The position numbers were made by a program, and so were the translations under genes. Positions 38,004 to 49,014 of a stretch of DNA of 64,000 nt are shown piece by piece. Position 1 is the first letter of the stretch, and each line of letters starts with the position of its first letter. The DNA is from Rhizoctonia solani (taxonomy: Eukaryota; Basidiomycota; Agaricomycetes; Cantharellales; Ceratobasidiaceae), in assembly GCF_016906535.1 (NCBI RefSeq), contig NC_057380.1:1426001-1490000 (forward strand). The letters run 5' to 3'. Under the pieces are notes generated by a model. That model was not told the origin of the DNA and ran no database searches. It saw only the letters and a program-made list of their open reading frames with translations.

Positions 38004-39274
38004 ATCGTGCGCACGTGATTCTTCGAGCTCTCTCTCCCCCCTCCCCGGGACCGGGTGAGCGGCTCGTGGAAAGTTTTCCAAGGGGAAGCAAGCGCACCGC
38101 GCGGCCGGTATTACATGTCCAATTCGAGGAGGGTGATGAGCCTTGAGATGAGATGGTGTCGTTCTGATCACTTGGGCTGTAGTTTCCCACGGAGCGATGA
38201 TTTTGCTTTTCGGTGCTGCGTGTTCAACGCCGCCGTGTTCGGCTGGGCGTTTGGGAAGTTTTGGGCGGGGGTGAACTATAGACTTGTTCGTGGGGGTTAA
38301 GTTGTATAGTTACATATACATCGGGCATGTATTAATTGTGATCACCATCGCGACTGCGCCGGCCTCGTTCTCGGAAAGTTTGAATACAAAGGCGGGCTCA
38401 TCCCCCATTCTCTCTCAATATCTGACGTCAGACCCGATCTAGCAATAGATATTAGACTCGTCTATTGTGTCGGGATCTATTTGGGCTGATTTACCGTGTT
38501 CATCAGGCACAAATAAACCCATCGCTAATTAGGGGGATTCTTCCCCTCCATATACGAATTATGCATTCTTGAATTCGATAGGCTGTGCAACTACGGTGCC
38601 CCGCAATGTATAACCGGTGGATCCGGGTTTATACATACGTCAACTGATCTACAGGAGAGTAAACAAGCTCGCAGGTGGCAGAGTCGGAATCCCATGCCGA
38701 ATTATTTACAAACTCGATTCGCCGCGGCGACAATCCCGCATGAAATGCAATTATTCGCACCAAAGGGGGAATGAGGCATGTGCCCCGCCGCCGAAAAATG
38801 AGGCCAAGCTCCTATCATGTGGCATTCTAAGCATCGAGAGGGATCGCTCGCGGTACCGTGATGCGCAACAAAGGAGCGAGTCGCATTCCTTGATGTGGCT
38901 TTTTGATACGGTCCAAATGCGTTCGTTTCGTTACACGCGACTTGAAATATAGCGCAGGGCGGGAGCTTAACATGTCGATGCCACTGCGTGTGGAGGATAG
39001 TTGTCTTGTATGTGGCGTAATCCAACGGGTTCAACGGGCATCAACACGGGATGAGCTCTCCCTCCACGGGATGCTCTATATAACCTTCTAACCGGCCGTG
39101 ATATTCGCCTCATGGGACAGAACGCCACGTGCAGATGGGGCTCTGCGATGACATATTTCGAGATGATTCGCTACGACTCAGCTCTCATGATTGCCCGAAC
39201 CCGTGCTTCATAGGAAGAGATAATCGGCCAGACCCGGTGGCGCCGGGGTCCTAGTGCAGAGTACCACCACCCAC
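38004..39274. other. Intergenic, no gene recognised
   Basis: Between the LINE remnant and the hydrolase. Contains scattered short frames only; no family recognised. Confidence 0.45.
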
Positions 39275-40769
39275 ATGCGCTTTTACTCGGTTTTGATAGC
39301 ACAGAAAAGCGCTCTGCCGCCAACCACGGCTCGTCCCTGGACGGTGTTATATCGGTCCGACTCTGGTTTCCGCCGTAATCATAACCTTTCGCGGACTTCT
39401 TCGACGGCTAGGGCACTACTACCCACGTTTAGTTTTGATCTCAAGTCGATACGGAAATTCTTGGGCGATGGTTCTGTACCAGTTAGCGCTCTTCTCGCGG
39501 TCTCAGAGTCATCTAATGCGCCATCGCCTTGGCTGGTTGCCGGAGCTGTCGTAGGGTTACCCCTTGCGTTATGGATTTACAAGGTGGGACAACTCTTGCT
39601 CAAGCAGATACAGGCCATAAATCTATAGCGAAAAGTGCTTGATGATGGTAGTATTTCAACGAAAGATAATTTATATGGGTAAGCGTCGACCCCTCGACGC
39701 CTCAGTCTTCTGACATCTCTCCTAGGTGGTATACCAATCGGAAGTCGCTCAGAAGAATTACGAGTCAATGACAGGGAGATAATTGTAAACGAAATTGCCA
39801 TTCAAAACGGGAAAAGTGTTAAACTGTCAGGAATAATTGTCTCACGCTTTCGAGCAACTGAAAGCACTGTGCCCCCATTGGTGGTTATGTATCTTCAAGG
39901 CGAGTCAATTCTAATAGACTTTTTTTGTTCGTGCTAACCATTCTCTAGGGAATGCCGGGAACCCACTTCATCGAATTCCCAAGCTCCGTTTGCTGGTCGA
40001 GACGCTGATGGGCAGCTTTGAACGAGAAGTAAAGGTAGTCGCAGTTGCGCCGCGTTCATACTGGAAATCTACCAAGCGATCACCTTCCGAGGCGGGCTTC
40101 TTGTCAGATTACACCGCCGTCCTCGAATGGATTTCGACTGCATATCCTCATTCGCCGGTTGTCCTGTACGGACATTCCATTGGTGGTTCGATTGCTGTGA
40201 ACTTGCTGGGCTCTCTTCCGACCGGAAGTACATCATTAGCATCGCGTGTGCGCGGACTCGTGCTCGAAAATGCTTTTACGTCAATTCCAGCTATGGTTCG
40301 TGCGGTGTATCCTTCGAAATGGTTGCCTTATTATTACCTCGGACCGCTAGTATTTGACAAGTGGGATGCGCTTTCCGCCATTCGACAATGTGGTTTATCG
40401 CTTTCACCCCCTATGGCACCTTCCTCCGCGCTTCAAAACGTCATACTCAGCTCTCCCTCGATCCTCATAATCAATTCAGAAAACGACGAGCTTGTTCCAT
40501 CTCAAATGGGAGAACAAATGCTTGACGCCGCCTCAAAAGTCCATCAAGAACTTTCAAGCCCTCTGGGAACCGGTCCGAGACGGGTGGTGATCCCGGGAGC
40601 TTTGCACGATGGCGCATTTACAAAGCGACAATGGAGGGAGGAAATACGGGCCTACATAGCCGGAGTTGCTGCTATTGATTCGTACAGGAAATGTGGGTTC
40701 GGAAAAGGTACCAATGAAGATCGTACGCTAAACCTCAAAAGTCTTGCAGAGGAACACCATTACTTTTGA
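39275..40769 (+). CDS. Alpha/beta hydrolase, BEM46/ABHD13-like
   Basis: Membrane-linked serine hydrolase of the Bem46 type. Exons about 39,275-39,678, 39,726-39,899 and 39,949-40,769. An N-terminal targeting or anchor region (MRFYSVLIAQKSALPP) is followed by a hydrophobic segment SPWLVAGAVVGLPLALWIY. MVVFQRKIIYMGG then GIPIGSRSEELRVND lead to the oxyanion strand YLQGNAGNPLHRIPK. The nucleophile elbow is LYGHSIGGSIA (Ser in GHSIG), the acid is in INSENDELVP and the histidine in LHDGAFTKRQW. All triad residues are present. One base is missing near 39,631: KQIQAINL hits a stop, and one base over the frame continues as SEKCLMMVVFQRK. The second intron (39,900-39,948) has a GC donor (AAG/GCGAGT). 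The physiological substrate is unknown. Confidence 0.85.
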
Positions 40770-41170
40770 GCAGGAGAGACCAAGTCGTCTACTTCAGGCA
40801 AGGGGCTAAAATGATTGTATTTGTAAGCCCGTAATTCAAGCATTCTTTGGAATGGTTCGAGAGTTGACGTACTGTATGTATTGGTTATTCATCTCATAAC
40901 AATCGTGTTAGGTTTACGAGTTTGAGTACATGAATAAATAGATGCTAAAAATAGTGTATGACTTAAGAATCTCAAATTGGCTCCATCCAAGTACAAAGTG
41001 GGGCGTCTACGTAACAGGTAGCGCCGTCGCTTCGTGTAAAAGGAAACATTACTCTATGTGACATTCGCATAGCCTCATTGCCAAGTGCACAAAACCAGGG
41101 CCTTCGAACGTGCGTTTACGTCTGGAACTTCCAGGTCTGCAGCTGTCTTCGATACCCAAAGTACATACAC
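40770..41170. other. Intergenic, no gene recognised
   Basis: Short AT-rich gap between the hydrolase and the permease, likely terminator and promoter DNA. Confidence 0.4.
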
Positions 41171-43207
41171 ATGGCAGGCGAGTCAACGGCCTTCGTATCA
41201 CAGCACTGTGGACTGAGATCTTTCTTCTGTAGCTGCTGTATTGGATAGTTTACGACCTCGGGCGGAGCCGCAAGATTGGGATGGCGGTGTGAACAATTGG
41301 CGCAGCATTCTCACAATTATCGTTTTTCTACTAGCCAGTGAGCGCCATACGTCGATACAATGACATCCTTCTCATCTATTTAGACATACTCGTTATATCT
41401 CCATTCAGAATCCCGTTACCACGTTTCTTGAACAAACCACTATCAATCATCTTGTTTCGAAAATCATTGAACGAGCCAGGTTCGCGCCCCTACTTTCCGG
41501 TCAATTACGTCTCAGCACCCGTGTTCGGCGTTTTCTTTCTCTGGGCTGCAGTGTATCGATGGAACTATAGTAAGAAACGGGATAGTAGGGACAGGGGGAA
41601 TTAAGCCCCTTGATATCATGGCATTGTTCATATCCTTGGTGTGTGTAATTTTTGCAACTACGCCAACCGTCTAACGTATCGCAGGCGTACATTGCGATAG
41701 CACTCGATGCAACAGGGCTCTTACGATTCCTCGCTTTTTGGGTCGTTCGAAAAGGGGGCTCCTCTGGACATCGATTATACCTATTTTTATATATATTCTT
41801 TTTCGTATTTGGAGTTATTGTTGGAAATGTGAGGATCAAATTCTTGTGCTTGTTTTTACTCTCATCCTTTTCATAGGACCCGATCATACTTTCGGGAACC
41901 GCGTTTTTGGCATATCTCACAAAGGTAGCTGGAATAGCACCGCCCACAGCATGGATATTCGCACAATTTTGTGCTTGCAACATCGGTTCGGGTTCTTTTC
42001 ACTTCACATGGTCACCCACTAATTCATTATCGAGTAGCATCGGCTGTCCTAGTATCATCCAACCCAACAAACCTTGTCGTTGCCGGCGGCTTCGAGATCT
42101 CGTTCTTGGTCTTCACGGCTAATCTGGTACTTCCTGTGTTCGCATCTGCCATCGCGGTCTATCCTGTTTTACGATGGTTCCTGTTTCGATCAGAAGATTT
42201 GATCCCGGTATCCATCTATGCGCAAGATCTTGATCCAAAAGCTGCCTTGGTAGATAGCCACGGGGCGATATTTGGATCTTCTCTGATGCTCACAACGCTC
42301 ATGGTTCTCGTTGGAACTAGTGCTGGTGGATTACACGTCGAAGTCTGGATGATAACGGTACCTGCGGCGATTATCATGTTTATTCGTGATGTTTTGCACG
42401 ACATCAATTCTCATCGGCGAAAGGCCGAGGTCAAATCCAAATCCAACCCGAGTTCACCAATTGAGCCGCATCACTCTGGTGGCCCGATACCTAGCGACGT
42501 TGGGAGACTCCCAAAGAAAATGACAACATCGAGCTGGCTAGATTCCCGTCGGAAGCGACTCGTAGGATTTCCAATGGATCAGTGCCCAAAATTCCACACG
42601 AGCCTACGACACCAGAATCGACATTATCATTCAAGCTGGCTCGACGATTTCCTACCCCCCTCACGACACTCCGCGGCTGCCTTACCCTTTGCTTCCTTTC
42701 GCCTTTGCAATGTTCATACTTGTTCAAGGTCTTGCCTCAACTGGCTGGATTGCAGTTTTGCAGGATGGTGGGCCGCTTGGGCGCGGGCTGCCGGATTACT
42801 AGGAGTTGTTGGAGGAATGGGTTTCGTTTCCGTCTGTCTATGCAATGTAAGTTTATCTGCCGTACAAACTGCGTCCATCTAATCACACCAAAAGCTATGC
42901 GGTACCAACATTGGAGCGACCATTTTGCTTGCCCGTGTTATACAAGTCTGGATCCGAGTCATGACCCATCACCTCGGTCTCGTCATGGAGCCATCTATGC
43001 GCTTGCCATTGGCTCCAATTATGGCGCCTTTTCCACCGTATTCTCTGCGTCCTGGCGGGCCTGCTCTGGCGAGACATCTTGCGCCAAAAGGGCATTATCG
43101 TGAAACGCTCGGAATTTGCCAAGTTGAATCTTGCTTTGATCTTCGTCTCGATGTTGGTGGGATGCAGTGTTTTAGTCGCTCAGATTTATGTTCGACCACC
43201 GACTTAA
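41171..43207 (+). CDS. ArsB/NhaD-superfamily ion permease (arsenical pump-like), with several frameshifts
   Basis: Polytopic membrane transporter of the ion transporter superfamily. Recognisable parts in order: LRPRAEPQDWDGGVNNWRS and the first helix LTIIVFLLA; SRPYFPVNYVSAPVFGVFFL; MALFISLAYIAIALDATGLL; the family hallmark DPIILSGTAFLAYLTK; APPTAWIFAQFCACNI; VLVSSNPTNLVVAGGFEISF; FIRDVLHDINSHRRK and a cytosolic Ser/Pro-rich loop; LPFAFAMFILVQGLASTGWI; GTNIGATILLARVIQVW; GAIYALAIGSNYGAFS; the end is LVAQIYVRPPT to a TAA at 43,205-43,207. The N-terminal exon is uncertain; a possible ATG is at 41,171. One-base losses are inferred near 42,590-42,650, 42,762 and 43,047. Substrate (arsenite, citrate or another anion) cannot be told from the sequence. 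Confidence 0.75.
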
Positions 43208-43550
43208 AAATTAAGTCGGATAAACTTGTAGATCTAGTTGGCTTTGAAGCCATTTATTTTCTGTTTTAGATCTTTTGTTGGTAATACAGTCATTCGTGTT
43301 GGTTCATGAGGCCAGGGCGCGAGGTTTAATTTGAGGCCGGAGAAGCTTTTTATATTTCGCCAAAAATCACTCTCTGGGATGAGGAGTAATAGTTCCCCGC
43401 CGGTTGAAGGAGGGGTAAGCGATTATGTCTGCCCTCGATATAAGCTTATGGGCACCAAGTACAAGCTGTCTGGTGTTCGCTATATGTACCAACATTGTAG
43501 TATTTTTGATTGCGTTGTTATGATGAGTTTAATCGAGTAGAAGATAAGAT
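43208..43550. other. Intergenic, no gene recognised
   Basis: Gap between the permease stop and the left edge of palindrome 2. No feature recognised. Confidence 0.4.
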
Positions 43551-43613
43551 GGATTACTACAGACGCATATAACATTGAGAAGTAGATATACGAAGCTAGT
43601 CACCCTAAGGTAA

Positions 43614-44599
43614 TCAGAACTTGCAGCTGTACGAATATTCTGGTAAGTGAATGGCAACGACAGTAGAGAGAGAAGCGTGCCCACCTGGCGTTGGCCGTGT
43701 TCTTGGTCAGCGTCGTCGGCTCGTCGCCCTTGTTGTTGCCCTGGAACGTGTCGCACACCGATGTCAGGCTGGTGTACGAGTTCGTCTTGGTCGATCGTCG
43801 CTACGTCTCCGAAGTTCGAGTTCACGCCTGCAAGCAACTTGCCGTTGCGAGCGATGATGTTGCTGATCTGCACCTGGCGCTTGACCTGGGTGCCACAGTT
43901 GCCGCACGAGCGGTAGAGCTTGCCGAAGTCCTGGACGCAGTACGAGTCGATCTTGACGAGACCTGGGCGGAAATGGTAAGACGAGCTGAAGTTTGAGGCT
44001 ATGAACACAACTCACCTCCGCCGTTGTGCTGGACGACCTTGTCGGACGCACTCTTAGCGCCTCCACCGGTGATGGTGGAGGTGCCGGAGCTCTGCCTGAT
44101 GGTGATGGCGTCCTCGCACACGTCCTCGAACCAGACGTTGCGGATGGTGCAAGGGCCCTGGCAGTGCACACCCTCGTTCTGGTCCGTACCGATCACGGCG
44201 TTACTGCGGGTATATGCGTCAGTACATATATATACAGCCAGCTTGAATGGAGCAGCGACTGCGACTTACGCAAGAGTAGCGCCGGACTCGAGGATGAAGA
44301 CAGCGTCCTTGGTGCCGCCCTCCTTCTGACCGCCACACTTGACACCACGGCCGTAGCGGAGGTTCTTGCCTGCGAATCGACGCATATAAGTATATGTGAA
44401 GTAAGCTGGTACATCTGAGATTTACCATCAAAGGTCTCGCCAGCCTTGATGGTGCGAGCTGCGGACAGCTTGACGTTGGTGGACACGGATGGGTTGGGGA
44501 ACGAGCAGCTGGCCGCGCGCTTCTCCGAAGGAGCGCAAGCGCAGTCTGAGCGAACATGCCGGCGACGATGGCAAAGGTAGCGAGCGAGAGCTGAACCAT
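43614..44599 (-). pseudogene. PL3 pectate lyase, left copy of palindrome 2 (two frameshifts)
   Basis: Same five-exon PL3 structure as the intact copy at 23,321. The ATG is at 44,599 and the terminal SCKF with TGA at 43,614-43,616. One base is missing at the signal-peptide end near 44,533 (CTTGCGCTCC where the others have CTTGCCGCTCC), shifting frame after TALAL. Two bases are missing near 43,790 in exon 4, so GDVATI continues as [10 protein letters not shown] instead of ETKTNSYTS. The second lesion is shared with the right arm. Exons 2-3 are intact and retain [14 protein letters not shown]. As written it cannot encode a full enzyme; if the lesions are consensus errors it would. Confidence 0.85.
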
Positions 44600-44684
44600 G
44601 ATGGTGTAGGTAGTAGTAGGCTAACGAGGGCTGGTAGTAGAGTAAGTCTGAGCTGAAGATGCTCAGCACTCCTCCCGCCGCTTT

Positions 44685-44693
44685 CCTTTTATA
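44685..44693 (-). promoter_or_regulatory. TATA box of left PL3 copy, palindrome 2
   Basis: TATAAAAGG on the minus strand, about 90 bp upstream of the ATG at 44,599. Confidence 0.7.
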
Positions 44694-45436
44694 CATAACT
44701 ACATCCCGTGCCTTGGACTCTCGTGTTGGCACAGCGACTACCAGCTGTCTATGGCCACCACTACGGTGATTCGGTATTTCTTCATCATTTGATGTTCTGG
44801 CTCTTTCATCGTACACTCTGAGAGTACACGAAGCCGAGTCACCTTGACCACAGCCAGAGTCATCTGAGCCGGTCTTTTGTCACTTTATTTTGTTTTGTGC
44901 GGCTACACCATGTCATGTCAGCTTCTTGGTTATACCTAGCTTGGCCGTCATTATACCTGGCTTGGTTGTCATTGTACCTAGCCTCGTTGCTTGCTTTAGT
45001 TTTTGCAATTAATTTTCACGAGATAAACCCCGTGCTGAGGTCTAGCCAGCTCATGAGCATAATTTTCATTAAAGTGTGTCATATGAAGCTTATACAACTA
45101 CATGGTTAATTAGTGTTGGCACTTGGGCAATCGATCCATACTCGGCTATCATATGCATTTGACGGTGTGATCAAATACTGACATAGTTGTCTCCACTAGT
45201 TGATTCACACGGGTATGTGCCTAGCGACTCTTTGGCCGGGCGGGTGAGCAAATACGATTATAATATGAAAGACGACACGTCAAACCTGGCTTGGCATAAT
45301 GACCGACAGAAGACACGCAGAGCAAGGTAACCTTATACGAGCACTAAGCGAATACCGAATCACATGTAGTGAGTGGCCATAGACAGCTGTAGTCGCTGTG
45401 CCAACACGAGAGTCCAAGGCACGGGATGTAGTTATG

Positions 45437-45445
45437 TATAAAAGG
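45437..45445 (+). promoter_or_regulatory. TATA box of right PL3 copy, palindrome 2
   Basis: TATAAAAGG about 85-92 bp upstream of the ATG at 45,529. Confidence 0.7.
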
Positions 45446-45528
45446 AAAGGCGGGAGGAGTGCTGAGCATCTTCAGCTCAGACTTACTCTACTACCAGCCC
45501 TCGTTAGCCTACTACTACCTACACCATC

Positions 45529-46501
45529 ATGGTTCAGCTCTCGCTCGCTACCTTGCCATCGTCGCCGGCATGTTCGCTCAGACTGCGCTTGCCGCTCCTT
45601 CGGAGAAGCGCGCGGCCAGCTGCTCGTTCCCCAACCCATCCGTGTCCACCAACGTCAAGCTGTCCGCAGCTCGCACCATCAAGGCTGGCGAGACCTTTGA
45701 TGGTAATCTCAGATGTACCACTTACTTCACATATACTTATATGCGTCGATTCGCAGGCAAGAACCTCCGCTACGGCCGTGGTGTCAAGTGGCGGTCAGAA
45801 GGAGGGCGGCACCAAGGACGCCGTTCATCCTCGAGTCCGGCGCTACTCTTGCGTAAGTCGCAGTCGCTGCTCCATTCAAGCTGGCTGTATATAATGTACT
45901 GACGCATATACCCGCAGTAACGCCGTGATCGGTGGACCAGAACGAGGGTGTGCACTGCCAGGGCCCTTGCACCATCCGCAACGTCTGGTTCGAGGACGTG
46001 TGCGAGGACGCCATCACCATCAGGCAGAGCTCCGGCACCTCCACCATCACCGGCGGAGGCGCTAAGAGTGCGTCCGACAAGGTCGTCCACACAACGGCGG
46101 AGGTGAGTTGTGTCTAGCTCAAATTTCAGCCGCCTTACCATTTCCGCCCAGGTCTCGTCAAGATCGACTCGTACTGCGTCCAGGACTTCGGCAAGCTCTA
46201 CCGCTCGTGCGGCAACTGTGGCACCCAGGTCAAGCGCCAGGTGCAGATCAGCAACATCATCGCTCGCAACGGCAAGTTGCTTGCAGGCGTGAACTCGAAC
46301 TTCGGAGACGTAGCGACGATCGACCAAGACGAACTCGTACACCAGCCTGACATCGGTGTGCGACACGTTCCAGGGCAACAACAAGGGCGACGAGCCGACG
46401 ACGCTGACCAAGAACACGGCCAACGCCAGGTGGGCACGCTTCTCTCTCTACTGTCGTTGCCATTCACTTACCAGAAATATTCGTACAGCTGCAAGTTCTG
46501 A
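45529..46501 (+). pseudogene. PL3 pectate lyase, right copy of palindrome 2 (many small deletions)
   Basis: PL3 gene with the usual five-exon layout. Compared with the copy at 23,321 it lacks bases near 45,553 (ACCTTGCC for ACCTTTGCC), 45,790 (AAGTGGCGGTC for AAGTGCGGCGGTC), 45,823 (GCCGTTCATC for GCCGTCTTCATC), 45,934 (GGTGGACC for GGTGCAGACC) and 46,090 (TCCACACAA for TCCAACACAA), plus the shared two-base loss near 46,322. The end SCKF with TGA at 46,499-46,501 is kept. The lesions are all deletions, not C-to-T changes, so this is not repeat-induced point mutation. Intron 3 (46,103-46,151) resembles palindrome 1 rather than its own partner arm. Confidence 0.85.
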
Positions 46502-46564
46502 TTACCTTAGGGTGACTAGCTTCGTATATCTACTTCTCAATGTTATATGCGCCTGTAGTAATCC

Positions 46565-47532
46565 ACAGTGATCTCTATACTTGTTTGCATTGCCAATACA
46601 TCTACTGGCATAATCTACCTGGAAATATTGCTCGTGTTTCGCCTTCTCCATCAGCTTTCGACTTGCTGATCCGTTGACGCCTCAAATCTTTATTTGTGGC
46701 AAGTACCGGGCCTTAAGTTTTACATCAGTACCATTAGTCGGCTATCCACTTCGATTTGTAGCAAACTCCAGAGCGAATACTACCAGGAGTATAACATCAT
46801 GACACCCCGATGGATACTTTTCTTATATGAACCTCATCAATTGACCACTCTTCCCCTCCTTTGGACCTCTCAGTTACCTTGACACTAATTTAGTGCTACG
46901 TTGTAATTATCAGGACCCGGCCACAATAGATTGAATTGACCGACTCACGAATACACATATCACTGCAACGTCTTTAGCCAACAATGGAATAAGAAACCAT
47001 CTTCAAAAATATCTCTATTTTAAACTTGATAGATGGCAAATCCGTAATTCGACCACGTGGTTTTTATAAACATAGCGATTTATTCACAGTGGTACTAATC
47101 AGTCCTATAAACACTACTATTTGTCGTCGGTTTAAAGTTGCCGAATCCTGATCTAGACCCAATGGTAGTATTCGGCTAATTTTAGTATATACACATGGGA
47201 ATGAGGTTCCAGTATCGTGCAAACTTACCTAAACATCGTGAGACAATAATTCAGCTTCCTTGGTAAATACCCGTAACCTATTGATGCTTGGTGGGCTTGG
47301 TGGATTCGGTAAGTCTATGGCCAGCTGATGCAGAATCCTTCTATAATATCCAAAGGCCATCATCATAAATACAAAGCATGGATAATTTGGATCACTATTC
47401 TTTCTTAGTCGTTAATATACATTAATTTGCTCATAGCCAAGGAGCCCTTGACGAATTAGTAGTTGTACACGAGGATTCGGTAGTTATTAACAATCTGTTT
47501 AAAAGAAAGTCAGTTGCAAGTTCTCCAAATCT
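46565..47532. other. Intergenic, no gene recognised
   Basis: AT-rich 1-kb gap with no frame longer than about 60 codons and no recognised repeat. Confidence 0.45.
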
Positions 47533-48878
47533 TCATAGTGACTGCACCTTTTCCTTTCCACCGTAAGTAATATCCGCTCCCTGGAGATGCGGTCCTGTCT
47601 TGCCAGGGTGAGTTCCTTCCTTGTATGGGGCTTGAACAATATAGAGCGGTCCATTCTGCTCACGCCCACCCTCAACGGGCTGTGCACCTAGATATTGTGG
47701 ATTACATGTACCACTTGCCTCGGCCCAATGGACAGATCGTGGTCGGCTATCAAGATCTCATAGTCTTCGACCTATATGCTCGAGTCAATAAATGCATCCA
47801 CTGGCCAAACCTGAACAATTTCATACCTCAATCTCATCACCGCCATACCCAATAATACATCCTTTCTGGAAGTTGGGGCTAACTTTACCGGGATCTATGC
47901 CATATATAGGTTAATATCCGGGGCCGAATCGATTCGTGAGAACTTACGAATTCCCCCCTCGAAGAAAGTGCGACCGACGTATAGTGGGTACCATCGGATT
48001 CCTGTCCGGCTTGGAAGGCGCCTTGAGGAATTCGGTTGCCTTTGGTCAAAACCCAAGTAGGTTTGCCGCTAGTAGTCGCACAATCAGCACGCGATAATCT
48101 AGAGGTAACGAAGCGTCATACGAGTAACCGCCCTGATAGAAACTCTGTGAACGCCTTTGGGCGTCGGTCATCCAGTTCTATCCAGACGCAAATCAATTAG
48201 TACATATACTGATCGGCGTAGAGCGTACTATTACTAACCTGTAAGCCCCAGGCCAGAGCCTTCTTATCCTCCTCGTTCTCCTTGTGCTTCTTGTAAGCCA
48301 GGAAGCCACCACCGAGAAGGGCCGCACCGGCAAGAAGGCCGCCTCCGATCTGTTCGCCATTAGTGCACAGCTGCAGGCTTTTGGTTTAATTCTACTTGCC
48401 TCGAGCTGCTTGCGACGCTCAGGGTCAAGATCGTACCAATTCTTTTGCTTTTCCTCTTCGCCAACTCAACCTTGGTCTGATCATGCTGATCCCAAGGACG
48501 CTGCTCGGGCGGTGGTTGATTGTAACTCTGCTGCGGTGGTTGGGTAGGGGCTTCAATATACCATAATTAGAATATTGTTGGCCATTAAATCGATCAATTG
48601 ATACTTACCAGCTCCGTATTCACGTCCCCAGAGCGCAGGGGTCACATCAGGAGTCCAGTCACCTTGCGAGAAGTGTGGCTGGATGATCCTATACGTAGCA
48701 CCTATCGGAATGGCGTTAAACTCGGAAACCAATTAACACGGATAACGTTGACGCGTACCTTTATATTCAACACAGTCCCCATGGTTGTAATCGACACCGG
48801 GTTGCCAAGGGTTAACCTGCTCCAAAATAGTTAATAACCTTGGTTGAGGGCATCGATAATGAGATCATGATGCACCAT
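47533..48878 (-). CDS. CBM5/12 plus DM9-repeat (DUF3421) protein with Gly-rich hydrophobic linker
   Basis: A multidomain protein with exons about 48,839-48,878, 48,759-48,816, 48,609-48,701, 48,400-48,550, 48,239-48,349, 47,948-48,177, 47,827-47,894 and 47,533-47,771. Domain order: a chitin-type carbohydrate-binding module (NPWQPGVDYNHGDCVEYKG, ATYRIIQPHFSQGDWTPDVT, PALWGR); a Gln/Pro-rich linker; WYDLDPERRKQLE; a glycine-rich hydrophobic stretch (IGGGLLAGAALLGGGFLAY) followed by KKHKENEEDKK; and two DM9 repeats (IPQGAFQAGQESDG, YVGRTFFEGGIHPGKVSP, FQKGCIIGYGGDE; then PVEGGREQNGPLYIVQ, HPGKTGPHLQGADITYGG). DM9 proteins include lectin-like mannose binders. Frameshifts are inferred in the linker, near 48,100, near 47,990 and near 47,700. 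The intron at 48,350-48,399 has a GC donor. The start is uncertain (see findings). Confidence 0.78.
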
Positions 48879-48929
48879 CTATGTGCGGGAATCAGTACAG
48901 ACTGCACAATAGGAACTAGGGCAACTCAC
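48879..48929 (-). other. 5' leader intron directly before the ATG
   Basis: The minus strand reads CAAA/GTGAGTTGCCC to CGCACATAG immediately before ATGGTGCAT. The 51-nt intron lies in the leader between the TATA box and the start codon. Confidence 0.55.
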
Positions 48930-49005
48930 TTTGTTTGTAGAATTAGCTAGTAAGTGTTGGAGTGGATGTTGTGGATGAGATGAGGATACGCGTTCACCAA
49001 GGCCT

Positions 49006-49014
49006 CCTTTTATA
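49006..49014 (-). promoter_or_regulatory. TATA box of the CBM5/12-DM9 gene
   Basis: TATAAAAGG on the minus strand, about 130 bp before the proposed ATG, leaving room for a leader exon and the 51-nt leader intron. Confidence 0.65.

Larger units (their letters stand above)
43551..46564. repeat. Palindrome 2: inverted repeat with about 1.2-kb arms
   Basis: Left arm about 43,551-44,778, right arm about 45,352-46,564, spacer about 0.57 kb. The outermost 80 bp of the two arms are identical except for one base (GCGTCTG versus GCGCCTG). The gene, promoter and spacer are homologous to palindrome 1, but the outer 3' flanks are not: palindrome 1 arms extend about 200 bp with different sequence. Unlike palindrome 1, the two arms differ by numerous small gaps, nearly all in the right arm. 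Confidence 0.92.

Noticed and set aside
45529..46501. Repeat-induced point mutation as the cause of PL3 decay
   Set aside because: Differences between copies are small deletions, not C-to-T or G-to-A transitions.
21238..46564. Palindromes as foldback assembly artefacts
   Set aside because: Both have unique spacers of over 500 bp, different outer flanks, and arm-specific differences; artefactual foldbacks normally lack a long unique centre.
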